A DNA stretch of 59,126 nt, taken from Eubacteriales bacterium. GTDB taxonomy: Bacteria; Bacillota; Clostridia; Lachnospirales; Lachnospiraceae. Position numbers and translations under genes: made by a program. Below, piece after piece: positions 1-8,366 of this stretch. Numbering within the stretch: position 1 is the first letter of the stretch; the number at the start of each line of letters is the position of its first letter. The notes under the pieces are model-generated. The model did no database searches. It was not told the DNA's origin and worked only from the letters and a program-made list of their open reading frames with translations. The stretch is taken from the NCBI GenBank assembly GCA_030524135.1, contig JAUNHA010000010.1:1-59126 (forward strand), written 5' to 3'.

Positions 1-63
1 AAGGATACCGGCATGATCGAAAATGATGTGGATATCAGAAGTCTGATCCTGGACAGAGAGTAA
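1..63 (+). CDS. 3' end of an unidentified gene cut by the window edge
   Basis: Frame 1 is open from the first base and ends at TAA 61-63, giving 20 C-terminal residues ending in LILDRE. The AT-rich repeats that follow look non-coding, which supports a real gene end here. The fragment is too short to identify. Confidence 0.45.
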   Translation, partial: KDTGMIENDVDIRSLILDRE

Positions 64-72
64 AACAAACAC

Positions 73-155
73 ATTGAAATAACGTAACCAAATCAGAATA
101 TTTATATTGAAATAATGTAACAAAACCGGAATTAATATATTGAAATAATGTCGCC
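73..155. repeat. Three direct repeats with an exact 33-bp period
   Basis: The motif ATTGAAATAAYGTAAC starts at 73, 106 and 139. The first two copies extend through similar AT-rich spacers (AAATCAGAATATTT and AAAACCGGAATTAAT). The third runs into the 5' arm of a hairpin at 150. The stretch from 64 to 379 holds only this array, the hairpin and a promoter. The function is unknown. Confidence 0.7.
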
Positions 156-202
156 TCCATTGCGAAATTGAAAACAATATCACATGGGAGGCGACTATTT
201 TT
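150..202 (+). terminator. Rho-independent terminator-like hairpin
   Basis: GTCGCCTCC (150-158) pairs perfectly with GGAGGCGAC (187-195), followed by TATTTTTG. The loop is long (28 nt), so it could also be a remnant of an inverted repeat. It would end transcription of the gene that stops at 63. Confidence 0.55.
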
Positions 203-311
203 GTTTAAAAAGAAAGTATATGATATTTAAAAGTGTTAGTGTTTTGCTTGCGCGGACCAGAGAGACAGATACTTACTTTTGTAAAAAGATATTGGATTGG
301 GCGGGAAATCT

Positions 312-340
312 TTGTGGATTTTCAGGTGTTTTGATATAAT
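312..340 (+). promoter_or_regulatory. Sigma-A-type promoter of the 341-aa gene
   Basis: TTGTGG (312-317), a 17-nt spacer and TATAAT (335-340) lie 40 bp upstream of the start codon at 380. Confidence 0.55.
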
Positions 341-379
341 GATGACAGAAACACAGGAAACGGAAATCAAAAAGGATGG

Positions 380-1405
380 ATGCTGATGAGAAAAGAAGCA
401 ACCCTTGAAGAATGGGCTAAGTTATATGAAACTGCATCGAGAATCCGGGAACTGGAGCCGTGGAAACTATTCTGGGATTTGGATATCATTGGAATCAGGA
501 CAGGAGACGTACCGGAAGAAACTGCATTTTGCAGTATTCTTGGAAGAGGCGGAGGTTGTTATGGAATTGTAGTTTATGAGGGATATGAGGCATTTAACGG
601 ATTTATGATGATGACCATGCAGGATAGACTAAATCTGTCACTGGAGTATGTGATGGCGAATCAGAGGAATCTTACTTGCTATTGGGGTAACAGAGCGGAA
701 TTGTCGGAAAAACAGAGGAAGACGATCAAAGAACTGGGCTACCAATACCAGGGACGGAATAGCTGGCTGTATTTTATGTCCTATGAGCCGGGATATTCTC
801 CATATAATATGGATCAGGACGAAGTCCTTCGTATGACAGAACATTTGGAGCATTTGGAAAAGGCAGTTGTTTATTACAAAGAATCGGCAATGCAGATTGA
901 TTTTGAGCATGGAGCCATGTTGTCAGCTGTTTATTCCGCAGAAGAGGAAACGTGGAGTTATCGGGAAGAGCCGCTGCCATTTGCATCATTTCATTTGGGA
1001 AATCTGATGATTACAGATGATGAACTTCTGGATGATCTGAAGAAGGTTCCGCGCACTCAGATGATCCTTGAAGCAGACGTAAGAATCACCGGTGTGGAAA
1101 TTCGTGATAAGTCATATGATAAACCGGGAAGGCCATCTGCAAGTATTCTGGTGGAAAGTGTATCAGGAATGGCAATTGCCTGTGAACTGAACTCCCCGGA
1201 AACGGATGCAAATGTATGCCTGGCTGAAGCTGTGATTGGTGTTATTTTCAGAATGGGAGCGCCGAAGGAGATCAGAGTATCTAATATTATCATAGAATCA
1301 GTTCTGGAGCAGATCTGCGAGGTTTGCAACATCAAGCTGAAACGGGTGAAACGGCTGTCGGCTATAGATGAGTTTTTGGAAATGATGGATCGGTATCAGA
1401 GTTGA
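380..1405 (+). CDS. DUF7309/DUF6930-like protein of unknown function
   Basis: A 341-residue soluble protein with no signal peptide or membrane segment. The N-terminal half (W-x-x-LY, PW-x-LF-x-D, a G-R-G-G-G-C-Y-G-I loop and V-Y-G/E-G) resembles DUF7309. The C-terminal third (about 220-335) resembles DUF6930. Both assignments are from memory of the family pattern. The start is ATG 380 or 386, both downstream of AAAGGA at about 370. It has its own promoter and is a lone gene. Its position beside conflict genes says little about function, and none is proposed. Confidence 0.7.
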   Translation: MLMRKEATLEEWAKLYETASRIRELEPWKLFWDLDIIGIRTGDVPEETAFCSILGRGGGCYGIVVYEGYEAFNGFMMMTMQDRLNLSLEYVMANQRNLTCYWGNRAELSEKQRKTIKELGYQYQGRNSWLYFMSYEPGYSPYNMDQDEVLRMTEHLEHLEKAVVYYKESAMQIDFEHGAMLSAVYSAEEETWSYREEPLPFASFHLGNLMITDDELLDDLKKVPRTQMILEADVRITGVEIRDKSYDKPGRPSASILVESVSGMAIACELNSPETDANVCLAEAVIGVIFRMGAPKEIRVSNIIIESVLEQICEVCNIKLKRVKRLSAIDEFLEMMDRYQS

Positions 1406-1425
1406 AATAAATGGAATTAATATTC

Positions 1426-1462
1426 GTTTTCTATCCCCTCGAATTTGAGGGGTTTAGAAAAC
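1426..1462. repeat. Near-perfect inverted repeat after the DUF7309-like gene
   Basis: Arms GTTTTCTA-CCCCTC and GAGGGG-TAGAAAAC flank a 6-nt GAATTT loop. The hairpin lacks a U-tract, although the GAGGGG arm is followed by TTT. It may be a weak terminator or an operator of the downstream dehydrogenase. Confidence 0.5.
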
Positions 1463-1559
1463 AGGCAGGAGCAAACGTATTTGCAATGTCACCCCTCAAA
1501 AATGGCTAGAAGCTACGAATGCCATTAAAATTTGCCGAGATTAAAACGGAGGACCAACC

Positions 1560-2600
1560 ATGTTAGCATACACTTATAAAGCACCAGGACAGTTTGTTCT
1601 GGAGGAAAAAGAAAGACCTGTACTGATCGATCCGCATGATGCGATCGTGCGGGTCACGCTTGCAAGTATCTGCTCCAGCGACCTGCATATCAAGCACGGC
1701 GCTGTGCCGAGGGCGGTACCTGGCATCACGGTTGGGCACGAGATGGTAGGCATCGTGGAAGAGGTCGGCTCTGCGGTGACGAAGCTTACGCCGGGAGACA
1801 GGGTGACGGTAAATGTGGAGACCTTCTGCGGTTCCTGTTTCTTCTGTGAGCACGGCTTTGTGAATAACTGTACGGATAAAAATGGCGGATGGGCACTCGG
1901 CTGCCGGATCGACGGCGGTCAGGCAGAGTATGTGCGCGTGCCATATGCCGATCAGGGCTTAAATAAGATCCCTGATGGGATTTCTGACGAGGCTGCTCTG
2001 TTTGTAGGGGATGTGCTGGCGACAGGATACTGGGCGGCGGAGATCTCCGGGATCACGGAGGAAGACACAGTACTGATCATCGGCGGCGGTCCTACAGGCA
2101 TTTGTACATTACTCTGCGTGATGCTGAAGCATCCGAAACGGATTATTGTATCTGAAGTGGATCCGGTGCGAATAGAATTTATCCGGACGCATTACCCGGA
2201 GGTTCTGCTGGTAAATCCGAGAGAAGCGGATGTAGAGGAATTCGTACGCGCAAATAATGATCACGGAGGTGCGGACCGGGTTCTGGAAGTGGCTGGCGGA
2301 AAGAATACCTTTGAGCTTGCGTGGAAATGTGCCCGTCCGAATGCGATCGTGACGGTAGTTGCGCTGTATGAGGAAGATCAGGTGCTGCCGCTGCCGCAGA
2401 TGTATGGAAAGAACCTGATCTTTAAGACCGGAGGGGTAGATGGCTGCAACTGCGATGAGACGCTTAAGCTCATCGGCGAGGGAAAGATCGATACCACACC
2501 GCTGATCACACATACATTTGCGCTGAAGGATATCGAAAAGGCATATGAGATCTTCGAGAATCACAAGGAAAATGTGATGAAGGTGGCGATCAGACCGTGA
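1560..2600 (+). CDS. Zinc-dependent alcohol dehydrogenase (MDR family)
   Basis: A 346-aa medium-chain dehydrogenase of normal family length. The N-terminal GroES-like domain carries the catalytic zinc site (C-S-S-D near residue 39, G-H-E-M near 60) and a structural zinc lobe with cysteines in C-G-S-C-F-F-C...C at about 93-105. The Rossmann domain starts near 165 with a glycine motif (IIGGGPTG). It oxidises or reduces an alcohol or polyol with NAD(P); the substrate cannot be read from sequence. The start is supported by GGAGG at 1548-1552. It is a single gene, ended by a hairpin. Confidence 0.88.
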   Translation: MLAYTYKAPGQFVLEEKERPVLIDPHDAIVRVTLASICSSDLHIKHGAVPRAVPGITVGHEMVGIVEEVGSAVTKLTPGDRVTVNVETFCGSCFFCEHGFVNNCTDKNGGWALGCRIDGGQAEYVRVPYADQGLNKIPDGISDEAALFVGDVLATGYWAAEISGITEEDTVLIIGGGPTGICTLLCVMLKHPKRIIVSEVDPVRIEFIRTHYPEVLLVNPREADVEEFVRANNDHGGADRVLEVAGGKNTFELAWKCARPNAIVTVVALYEEDQVLPLPQMYGKNLIFKTGGVDGCNCDETLKLIGEGKIDTTPLITHTFALKDIEKAYEIFENHKENVMKVAIRP

Positions 2601-2608
2601 TGAAAATA

Positions 2609-2655
2609 GAACTTGCCTAAGATAATTAAAATATGGCAGGTTCTTTATTTTATTT
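2609..2655 (+). terminator. Rho-independent terminator after the alcohol dehydrogenase
   Basis: AACTTGCC (2610-2617) pairs with GGCAGGTT (2635-2642, one G-U), followed by a T-rich run. The rest of 2656-2788 is very AT-rich with no other feature seen. Confidence 0.6.
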
Positions 2656-2788
2656 TGATGCTTAGAGTGCGAAATCACAAAACAAACAATTTAAAAATCA
2701 AAATATGAGAATTATAATGAAAATATAAAGATATATATTAATTATATTTAAAATAAGAATTGGTTTATCCAATAATATGAGATTAAAA

Positions 2789-2816
2789 TTGCTTTTCGAT
2801 AAAAAGAGTGTATAAT
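2789..2816 (+). promoter_or_regulatory. Promoter of the XRE/ImmA-IrrE/PIN-like operon
   Basis: TTGCTT (2789-2794), 16 nt and TATAAT (2811-2816) lie about 80 bp upstream of ATG 2898. The -10 box overlaps a GTG (2808) that would otherwise extend the first gene, which argues for the later start. Confidence 0.6.
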
Positions 2817-2897
2817 AATAAATGGAGAAACAGATATAACAGGAATTCTAAATCAAAAATAAGACGAGACAAATCAACTATACGAGGAAAATATATC

Positions 2898-3263
2898 ATG
2901 ACAAAGTTTATTAACAATGTAAATAAATATATATCTGAAATGAAGATCAAACAAAATTATCTCAGTATGATTACCGGTATCGATAAAAATAAAATGTCGC
3001 GCTTGTTGACGGGATCGCAGATTGAAAGCGGAATGGACATGGAAAAAATAGCGCGTGGTTTAGGAAAAAATATTGAATTCTTTTTGGAAGATTCTATAAG
3101 TGTTCCAAGAGTTAATGAATTTGCGCCGGATAAAATTGTATTTTATGCCGGAGAACCATCTCGGAAACAGGAGCAGGTGGCTTTTCAGCTAATGGAATTA
3201 ATGGAAAGTATTGATGAAGTATTAAGCGCTAAAATCCGTTTTGAAAACATATCTCAAGGATAA
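2898..3263 (+). CDS. XRE-like helix-turn-helix regulator, candidate antitoxin
   Basis: A protein of about 121 aa. Residues 10-60 form a Cro/C1-like HTH (K-I-K-Q-N-Y-L-S-M-I-T-G-I-D-K-N-K-M-S-R-L-L). The acidic tail may contact partners. ATG 2898 is preceded by GAGG with a 10-nt gap. It is the first of three genes separated by 2 and 3 nt, so they are clearly co-transcribed. XRE proteins paired with ImmA/IrrE peptidases are usually DNA-binding repressors cleaved by the peptidase. Autoregulation is therefore inferred, not shown. Confidence 0.8.
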   Translation: MTKFINNVNKYISEMKIKQNYLSMITGIDKNKMSRLLTGSQIESGMDMEKIARGLGKNIEFFLEDSISVPRVNEFAPDKIVFYAGEPSRKQEQVAFQLMELMESIDEVLSAKIRFENISQG

Positions 3264-3265
3264 AT

Positions 3266-4072
3266 ATGAATATAGAACGTTTACGAAAAATAATTGCATA
3301 TAGTGCGAAAAATCAGGAAGATATTGCTTCTCTGGTAAAAAAATTTTGTTCAGTGTCTGAGATTGAATATGATAGTAATCTTCTGAATATTTTACAGATA
3401 GCAAGGTCTGCATTTGAACAAAAAGGTTTTCTGGTATTGGAAATACCGTTTGCGGATGACGAAATAGGTGCGGTATGTTACAAAGGTGATGGATTAAGTT
3501 ATGTTGTGCTTAACACATCATTGCCTAAGGTAAATATTAATTTTGCGATTGCTCATGAAATCTATCATGTTTATTTTCAGAGAAGAGAATTTGTTTCCAA
3601 GGTTGAATTTTCTGATGACCATTACTATGAACATGAAGAAGAATATGCGGCGAATCTGTTTGCTGGAATGTTATTGATGCCCGAGATCAGTTTCAGAAGG
3701 ATGTATGCAAAATTCAGGGAAGAATCTGCCGGGGATAAATTGAATACGATAATCAGATTAATGTCATATTATCAAGTCCCGTATATGGCGGCACTGATAA
3801 GATGCATTGAATTAGGGCTTTGGGCTTCAAATACTCTTACAGAGCAGTTTCTTAATGTTGGAAGAGCGCAGATTAAAGAGAAACTTAACGAGCTGTGGTT
3901 GGATGAGAGTATAATGGAACCGACAAACAGAGACGATTATTCGCGTCTGGAGATGATTGTTGAACGTGTGGGCAGAGAATATATTCAGGATGCATATATA
4001 AATGAACGTACCTTAGAAAAAGTTCTTCTTTATATGCGTGAGATATACGGAAAAATAAACAAGAGGGGGTGA
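3266..4072 (+). CDS. ImmA/IrrE family zinc metallopeptidase
   Basis: A 268-aa protein with a gluzincin-type HExxH motif at H97-E98-H101 (AHEIYHVYF). A downstream acidic stretch (EHEEEYAANLFAGMLLMP) should supply the third ligand and matches the ImmA/IrrE pattern. No membrane segment is present. Such enzymes typically cleave a partner XRE repressor in response to stress, and here that partner lies 2 nt upstream. The third operon gene, a PIN-like protein, starts 3 nt downstream. The gene is AT-rich compared with the metabolic genes nearby. Confidence 0.85.
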   Translation: MNIERLRKIIAYSAKNQEDIASLVKKFCSVSEIEYDSNLLNILQIARSAFEQKGFLVLEIPFADDEIGAVCYKGDGLSYVVLNTSLPKVNINFAIAHEIYHVYFQRREFVSKVEFSDDHYYEHEEEYAANLFAGMLLMPEISFRRMYAKFREESAGDKLNTIIRLMSYYQVPYMAALIRCIELGLWASNTLTEQFLNVGRAQIKEKLNELWLDESIMEPTNRDDYSRLEMIVERVGREYIQDAYINERTLEKVLLYMREIYGKINKRG

Positions 4073-4075
4073 GGA

Positions 4076-5014
4076 ATGGCAACAACATATTCTGAAACAC
4101 CTCTCAATATGAGTGAGATTCAGCCTTTTATTATGACGGATATCTCTGATATTAAAAAAACTTTTTATACCGCGGATCGGGTTATATTCTATGATGCATG
4201 TTCTTTCCAAAGGCATGCCGGTTTGACAGTTGAAGACAGAAGTGAGATTATAGAATATTATAACAGGCATGGAGCTATCATTTTTATTACCAGATGCATT
4301 TTGATGGAGCTGGTATCAGACAAATGCAGACTGGCTGAGGCGTATATACGGTTTCTAAAAGAAATGGATGATAAAGGAAACCGGATGGTTTTATTTAATG
4401 AGGAATACTTAAAAGATATCCTTTCAGACTGCTATTCAGGGAACGAGACCATAAATAAATACCTGTTATGGGCAGTCAGAATGAGCAAAAATCCAGTCAG
4501 TACGATTATGAAGACCTTGAAAACAGATACAAAACTTATGAGTGAATTGATTGAGGGGAAAAATATAAGGGTTTCAGATTTATATGACAGATTTTTTTCT
4601 GCAGTACGAAACAATAAAGAACACGGAGATAATCTTGGTGAAGAACTGATAGCGATTTGTATACATATTTTATCACGACTGCCGGGTATAGAGGATGGTA
4701 AATTATGTGTGATTACGGATGATAAGGGTGCAGCCGGTAAAATCGACTCAATAATGAAAAAGACAAATCTGCAGTACAGAGGAGCCAGAACGATTCTGTT
4801 AAGTACGCCTAAGCTGGTTCAACATATATTTCAGGAACACAATGATATATCTGAAGAAACGATATTCAATATTTTGTCCCAGGGTGTTTCCGGAAATGTT
4901 ATTGTAATGGGAACAACACCTTATGATTTAGAAGTCAATAAGTCGATTTCCATGCCCACAAGGGAATTGGTTTACAAAATCATGAAGCCGAATGAAATTA
5001 ATATTGTATTTTAA
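4076..5014 (+). CDS. PIN-like domain protein, candidate toxin nuclease
   Basis: A 312-aa protein without a signal peptide. The fold pattern resembles a PIN ribonuclease: a first acidic strand (VIFYDACSFQRHAG, D near residue 42), a second (FITRCILMELVSD, E near 78), a middle acidic pair (GEELIAI near 193) and a late strand ending in aspartates (CVITDDKGAAGK near 223). The PIN assignment is by inspection. Larger than typical VapC toxins (about 130 aa), it has a C-terminal extension of about 70 aa. XRE plus ImmA/IrrE neighbours parallel the known XRE/COG2856/DUF4411 arrangement, which suggests a toxin role (inference). Confidence 0.6.
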   Translation: MATTYSETPLNMSEIQPFIMTDISDIKKTFYTADRVIFYDACSFQRHAGLTVEDRSEIIEYYNRHGAIIFITRCILMELVSDKCRLAEAYIRFLKEMDDKGNRMVLFNEEYLKDILSDCYSGNETINKYLLWAVRMSKNPVSTIMKTLKTDTKLMSELIEGKNIRVSDLYDRFFSAVRNNKEHGDNLGEELIAICIHILSRLPGIEDGKLCVITDDKGAAGKIDSIMKKTNLQYRGARTILLSTPKLVQHIFQEHNDISEETIFNILSQGVSGNVIVMGTTPYDLEVNKSISMPTRELVYKIMKPNEINIVF

Positions 5015-5021
5015 AAGATAT

Positions 5022-5090
5022 TAAAGAGGCGCCCCCTCAGTCGGCCGCAGCAAACGCTGCTGATCTTAACTGAGGAGACCGCCTCTTTTC
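5022..5090. terminator. Large branched bidirectional terminator between convergent genes
   Basis: AAAGAGGC (5023-5030) pairs with GCCTCTTT (5081-5088). Inside it are CCTCAGT/ACTGAGG and GCAGC/GCTGC stems. U-tracts on both strands fit the convergent ends at 5014 and 5111. Confidence 0.75.
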
Positions 5091-5110
5091 CATATCTGAT
5101 TACTTCCTGA

Positions 5111-6781
5111 TTACTTTTTAGCCGTCAGTTCGCCGATCTCGCGGTTTACCTGATTGCGCAAATTGATGAGGTACGCATCTGACTTCGGATAACGCTTAAA
5201 GGTAAGCGGCTCGCCCAGACCGCCTTCGATGAGCTCCATGACATGCTCTCTGCTGGTGAGGGATTCGAGCATGTTGAGCGCACGCAGATCGGTCAATGCT
5301 TCATAGTGTACCATCATACGAAGCGATTCTTCCGGATGCCCATCCGCGCCAGGGTAGACAAGGAATGCATCGCCTGAAGGAAATGCGCCGTCGGCATCGG
5401 TCACTTCATAAGGGTTAATATGACGGGTCGAGTACTGGCTGTTGTAGAAATTGTAGCCCCAGTGGAGGATACCGATGATTTTGTATTTGTACAGCTGCAC
5501 GCCGTAAATGCGGTTTCTTGCGGACGGCATGGACATGAACCGGTTGCTGACCTCATAGAACTGTCCGGTACAGTAATAGGTCCACATATCCGTCAGACCG
5601 TTTGCGAGAAATTCTTCGATCTCATTGTTGCCCGGAATGGGTTTGTCAACGAGGCCGTGCTTATAAAATTCAAAGCTTGAAAGCGCGTCAAAGGTATGGA
5701 AGCCCTTCAGCAGATCGCCGAGCGATTCCTTCGCGGCACGATACGTTTCCAGATGCGCTTCCCGTGGTTCATCTGATATATGGAAATAGGTGTTATCCGC
5801 AATTCCCCATTCTCTGAGTTTTCCGATCAGCTTCGGAATCAGTGCGTGCAGGAAGTTCGTATACTCCCCGACAGCAGGCGTGTGCCAGCCGAATATTTTT
5901 TCTTCTTTTCCATCGACGGTCGCGACGACCTTCGGTGCGTATTTTGCACCCCACTGGGAGAAGAGATGGGAGATTTCAAAATGGGTGATCCCACAGGCTT
6001 TGCACAGGTCGACCCAGCGCTTTAGATTGTCAAATCCAAACTGATACTCCCCGTTTTTTACAGTAACATCAACAAGCTGCGTTGTAGTGCGTTCCAGTCC
6101 GATCGCGGTGTCGAGCGGCAGCGTAAAGATCGGCGTCAGCATCATGTTGCATCCGCGTGCGACATATTCATGGAAATAGTTTTCAAGCAGCTTCCAGTGC
6201 TCTTCAGAGAAGACCTCGACATGATAGTAGTCTGCAAGGCAGTCTGCATGAAGCCATTCAGTGTGCATGATCGTCTGCGGCGCGAGGGCTGCAGCGTAGA
6301 CAGTCAGTGTTTCGGTAACTGCGCCGACCTCTTTTCCCTCTTGATCAATGAGTACGATATGGATTTCGTGCGTTCCGGCAGGAATGCGCTCGTCTACCTC
6401 AATATCGACCCAGAGGCTTTTCCATTTGTCAGGCTGTGTCATGACCTTGTTGTCCGGGATATCGCGCAGAAGATCCGGATAGAGGCCGGATGTAGTTTTC
6501 AGATAATTATCGTCTATAATTCCGTTGGTTGCGCGGATAACGGGAACCGGAAGAACCTGACGGATACGGATCGCATGCTCCAGATCGGACTGGACAGAGA
6601 CGGTGAGCTCCTGCCGCATGAAGCCGTTTGCGCTGTATGCGACCTGGAAGGACACGGTTTCTCCGTACAGCGCAGTCAGTTTAAGGTTTTCCGAAGATGA
6701 GACGGGCTCCTCATCCAGAAATACCTTATCCAGAGAGCTGAGTAATTTGATCTGATAATGAATTTCTTTTGGTATAAACAT
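5111..6781 (-). CDS. DUF4091 / GH123-like glycoside hydrolase
   Basis: A 556-aa protein of normal DUF4091 length without a signal peptide. An N-terminal beta-sandwich (about 1-170) is followed by a TIM-barrel-like domain with motifs such as HISDEP (near 340) and a late DGDAFLVYPG segment. The D-E pair in the HISDEP segment resembles the catalytic acids of GH123 (N-acetyl-beta-galactosaminidases); that activity is inferred. It lies divergent from a CUT1 sugar ABC importer, so it probably acts on imported glycan fragments in the cytoplasm. The RBS AGGAG precedes ATG 6781 on the minus strand. Confidence 0.75.
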   Translation of the reverse strand: MFIPKEIHYQIKLLSSLDKVFLDEEPVSSSENLKLTALYGETVSFQVAYSANGFMRQELTVSVQSDLEHAIRIRQVLPVPVIRATNGIIDDNYLKTTSGLYPDLLRDIPDNKVMTQPDKWKSLWVDIEVDERIPAGTHEIHIVLIDQEGKEVGAVTETLTVYAAALAPQTIMHTEWLHADCLADYYHVEVFSEEHWKLLENYFHEYVARGCNMMLTPIFTLPLDTAIGLERTTTQLVDVTVKNGEYQFGFDNLKRWVDLCKACGITHFEISHLFSQWGAKYAPKVVATVDGKEEKIFGWHTPAVGEYTNFLHALIPKLIGKLREWGIADNTYFHISDEPREAHLETYRAAKESLGDLLKGFHTFDALSSFEFYKHGLVDKPIPGNNEIEEFLANGLTDMWTYYCTGQFYEVSNRFMSMPSARNRIYGVQLYKYKIIGILHWGYNFYNSQYSTRHINPYEVTDADGAFPSGDAFLVYPGADGHPEESLRMMVHYEALTDLRALNMLESLTSREHVMELIEGGLGEPLTFKRYPKSDAYLINLRNQVNREIGELTAKK

Positions 6782-6890
6782 ATGGTCTCCTGATAAATAT
6801 TTTTTAGAAATTGATATAACTTATTGTAAATGACGCACAAAAAATAATCAACGAATAGAGAATTATAGTTGATTTTATATGGTTTTAAAA

Positions 6891-6910
6891 TATAGTCCGG
6901 GGACTTTATA
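6891..6910. promoter_or_regulatory. Palindromic candidate operator between divergent sugar genes
   Basis: AGTCCGGGGACT (6894-6905) is a perfect inverted repeat apart from its centre, flanked by TATA on both sides. It lies in the 211-bp divergent region between the DUF4091 gene and the ABC importer, a good place for a shared regulator. The nearby sequence is AT-rich and a possible -10 (TAATAA near 6950) is weak. Confidence 0.45.
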
Positions 6911-6992
6911 AAGAAATGTAATAAAGCTTTGAAAGAACTATTAAATATGTTAATAAGACAGTTGCGTTATTATATCAAGGAGGGTGAGAATT

Positions 6993-8366
6993 ATGAAAAA
7001 CAAAAATTGCTTATTGGCATTGACATGCAGCTTTGCGTTGGTGACAGGAAGCCTTTTGTCTGCGTGCGGAAGCCCGGCAGCAACGGCAGAGGCAGATTCT
7101 GAGACGACGGAGGCTGCGGCAGCTGAGACAGCTGGGGCGCAGGAGAGCGCAGAGGAGGCATCTGAAAGAACAACGCTTACGATCTGGATGCCGCCGCTTG
7201 GTGCTGATACAGTTAATATCTGGGAGCCGCTGTTAAAGCCGTTTGAGGAAGAAAACAATGTAGACGTGCAGGTGGAGCTGATCCCATGGGCTAACTATGA
7301 GGAAAAGTGGGCGACTTCATTCAGCGCGGGCGAGACGCCGGATATCGGCTACATGTATGCCGAAATGTATCCGACTTATATTTCTGCGGGAGCTATTACC
7401 GATATGACGGATATGGTGACTGAAGAAGATTATGATGAATATCTGTTCCTTGATCGCGGAGAAATGATGGGAGGCCTCTACGGCATACCGATCGTAACCG
7501 GAGTACCGTTTGTTCTTTATTACAATCAGGACATTCTGGATGAGCTTGGTGAGACCGCTCCTGAGACCTGGGAGGATTTCAAGCGTATTTGTGAAAAGGC
7601 GACACAGGATACGGATGGCGACGGTGTGATCGATCAGTATGGCTATGCGGTTGGACTGAACAGCGGCGATATGAGCAATCTTTACATGCTGAACGCCTAT
7701 GTTTACAGCCTTCTCTGGCAGGCTGGCGGCGATATCTATGCAGATGATCTGAAAAGCGTACGTTTTAATGATGAAGCGGGCGTTAGGGCAATTGAGTTTT
7801 TCCAGAGCCTGAAGCCGTATATGCCGGAAAATGTTATGTCCATTTCCGGTTCGGATGCCTTCAGCACGATATTCGGTGCAGGAAAGGCGGCGTTTGGAGT
7901 TGCGCGTTCTTCCCAGTCACAGGAAACTCTGTTTGCGAAGGACTATCCGGATCTGAACTGGGATTATGTAACATCTCTGAAGGATAAAAACTATGGTACC
8001 TTTGGCGCTGCGGACTGCCTTTCCATTATGTCAGCGTCCGAGAACAAGGATCTGGCGATGAAGCTGATCAAGTATATCACGGGTGCCGGGTTCATGAGTG
8101 AATATCATAAGCAGGAGCCGGGTGCGCCGCTTACAAAGTCCGAGCCTTATAACGGCGATGCGAAAATGGAGCGTATCATTACGGATGACCGCGACAAGTG
8201 GCGTCCGCTGCAGGTAGGGCCTGCAGGCAGTGAGATCCTTGAAAATTATGCATCCCATATTCAGGCTGTTATGGGCGGGGATCAGACTGTAGAGGAAGCA
8301 TTGAATGAAGCTGCTGAATTTGGAGATGAAACGCTGAATGAGTACTGGCAGGAAAATGAAGGTTAA
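6993..8366 (+). CDS. Sugar ABC transporter substrate-binding lipoprotein (CUT1 type)
   Basis: A 457-aa extracytoplasmic solute-binding protein. The N-terminus is a lipoprotein signal with lipobox LLSAC near residue 25, followed by an Ala/Glu/Thr-rich tether. The mature part (TLTIWMPPLGAD, PFEEENNVDVQVELIPW) is typical of family 1 sugar-binding proteins. An internal DTDGDGVIDQYG loop looks like a calcium site. ATG 6993 follows AAGGAGGGTG, so it is preferred over GTG 6984. It is first in a three-gene operon with two permeases; no ATPase gene is present, as is usual where a shared MsmX-type ATPase serves. Confidence 0.9.
   Translation: MKNKNCLLALTCSFALVTGSLLSACGSPAATAEADSETTEAAAAETAGAQESAEEASERTTLTIWMPPLGADTVNIWEPLLKPFEEENNVDVQVELIPWANYEEKWATSFSAGETPDIGYMYAEMYPTYISAGAITDMTDMVTEEDYDEYLFLDRGEMMGGLYGIPIVTGVPFVLYYNQDILDELGETAPETWEDFKRICEKATQDTDGDGVIDQYGYAVGLNSGDMSNLYMLNAYVYSLLWQAGGDIYADDLKSVRFNDEAGVRAIEFFQSLKPYMPENVMSISGSDAFSTIFGAGKAAFGVARSSQSQETLFAKDYPDLNWDYVTSLKDKNYGTFGAADCLSIMSASENKDLAMKLIKYITGAGFMSEYHKQEPGAPLTKSEPYNGDAKMERIITDDRDKWRPLQVGPAGSEILENYASHIQAVMGGDQTVEEALNEAAEFGDETLNEYWQENEG

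Noticed and set aside
64..379. CRISPR array from the 33-bp periodic repeats
   Set aside because: Only three short repeats with similar, not unique, spacers, and no cas genes in the window.
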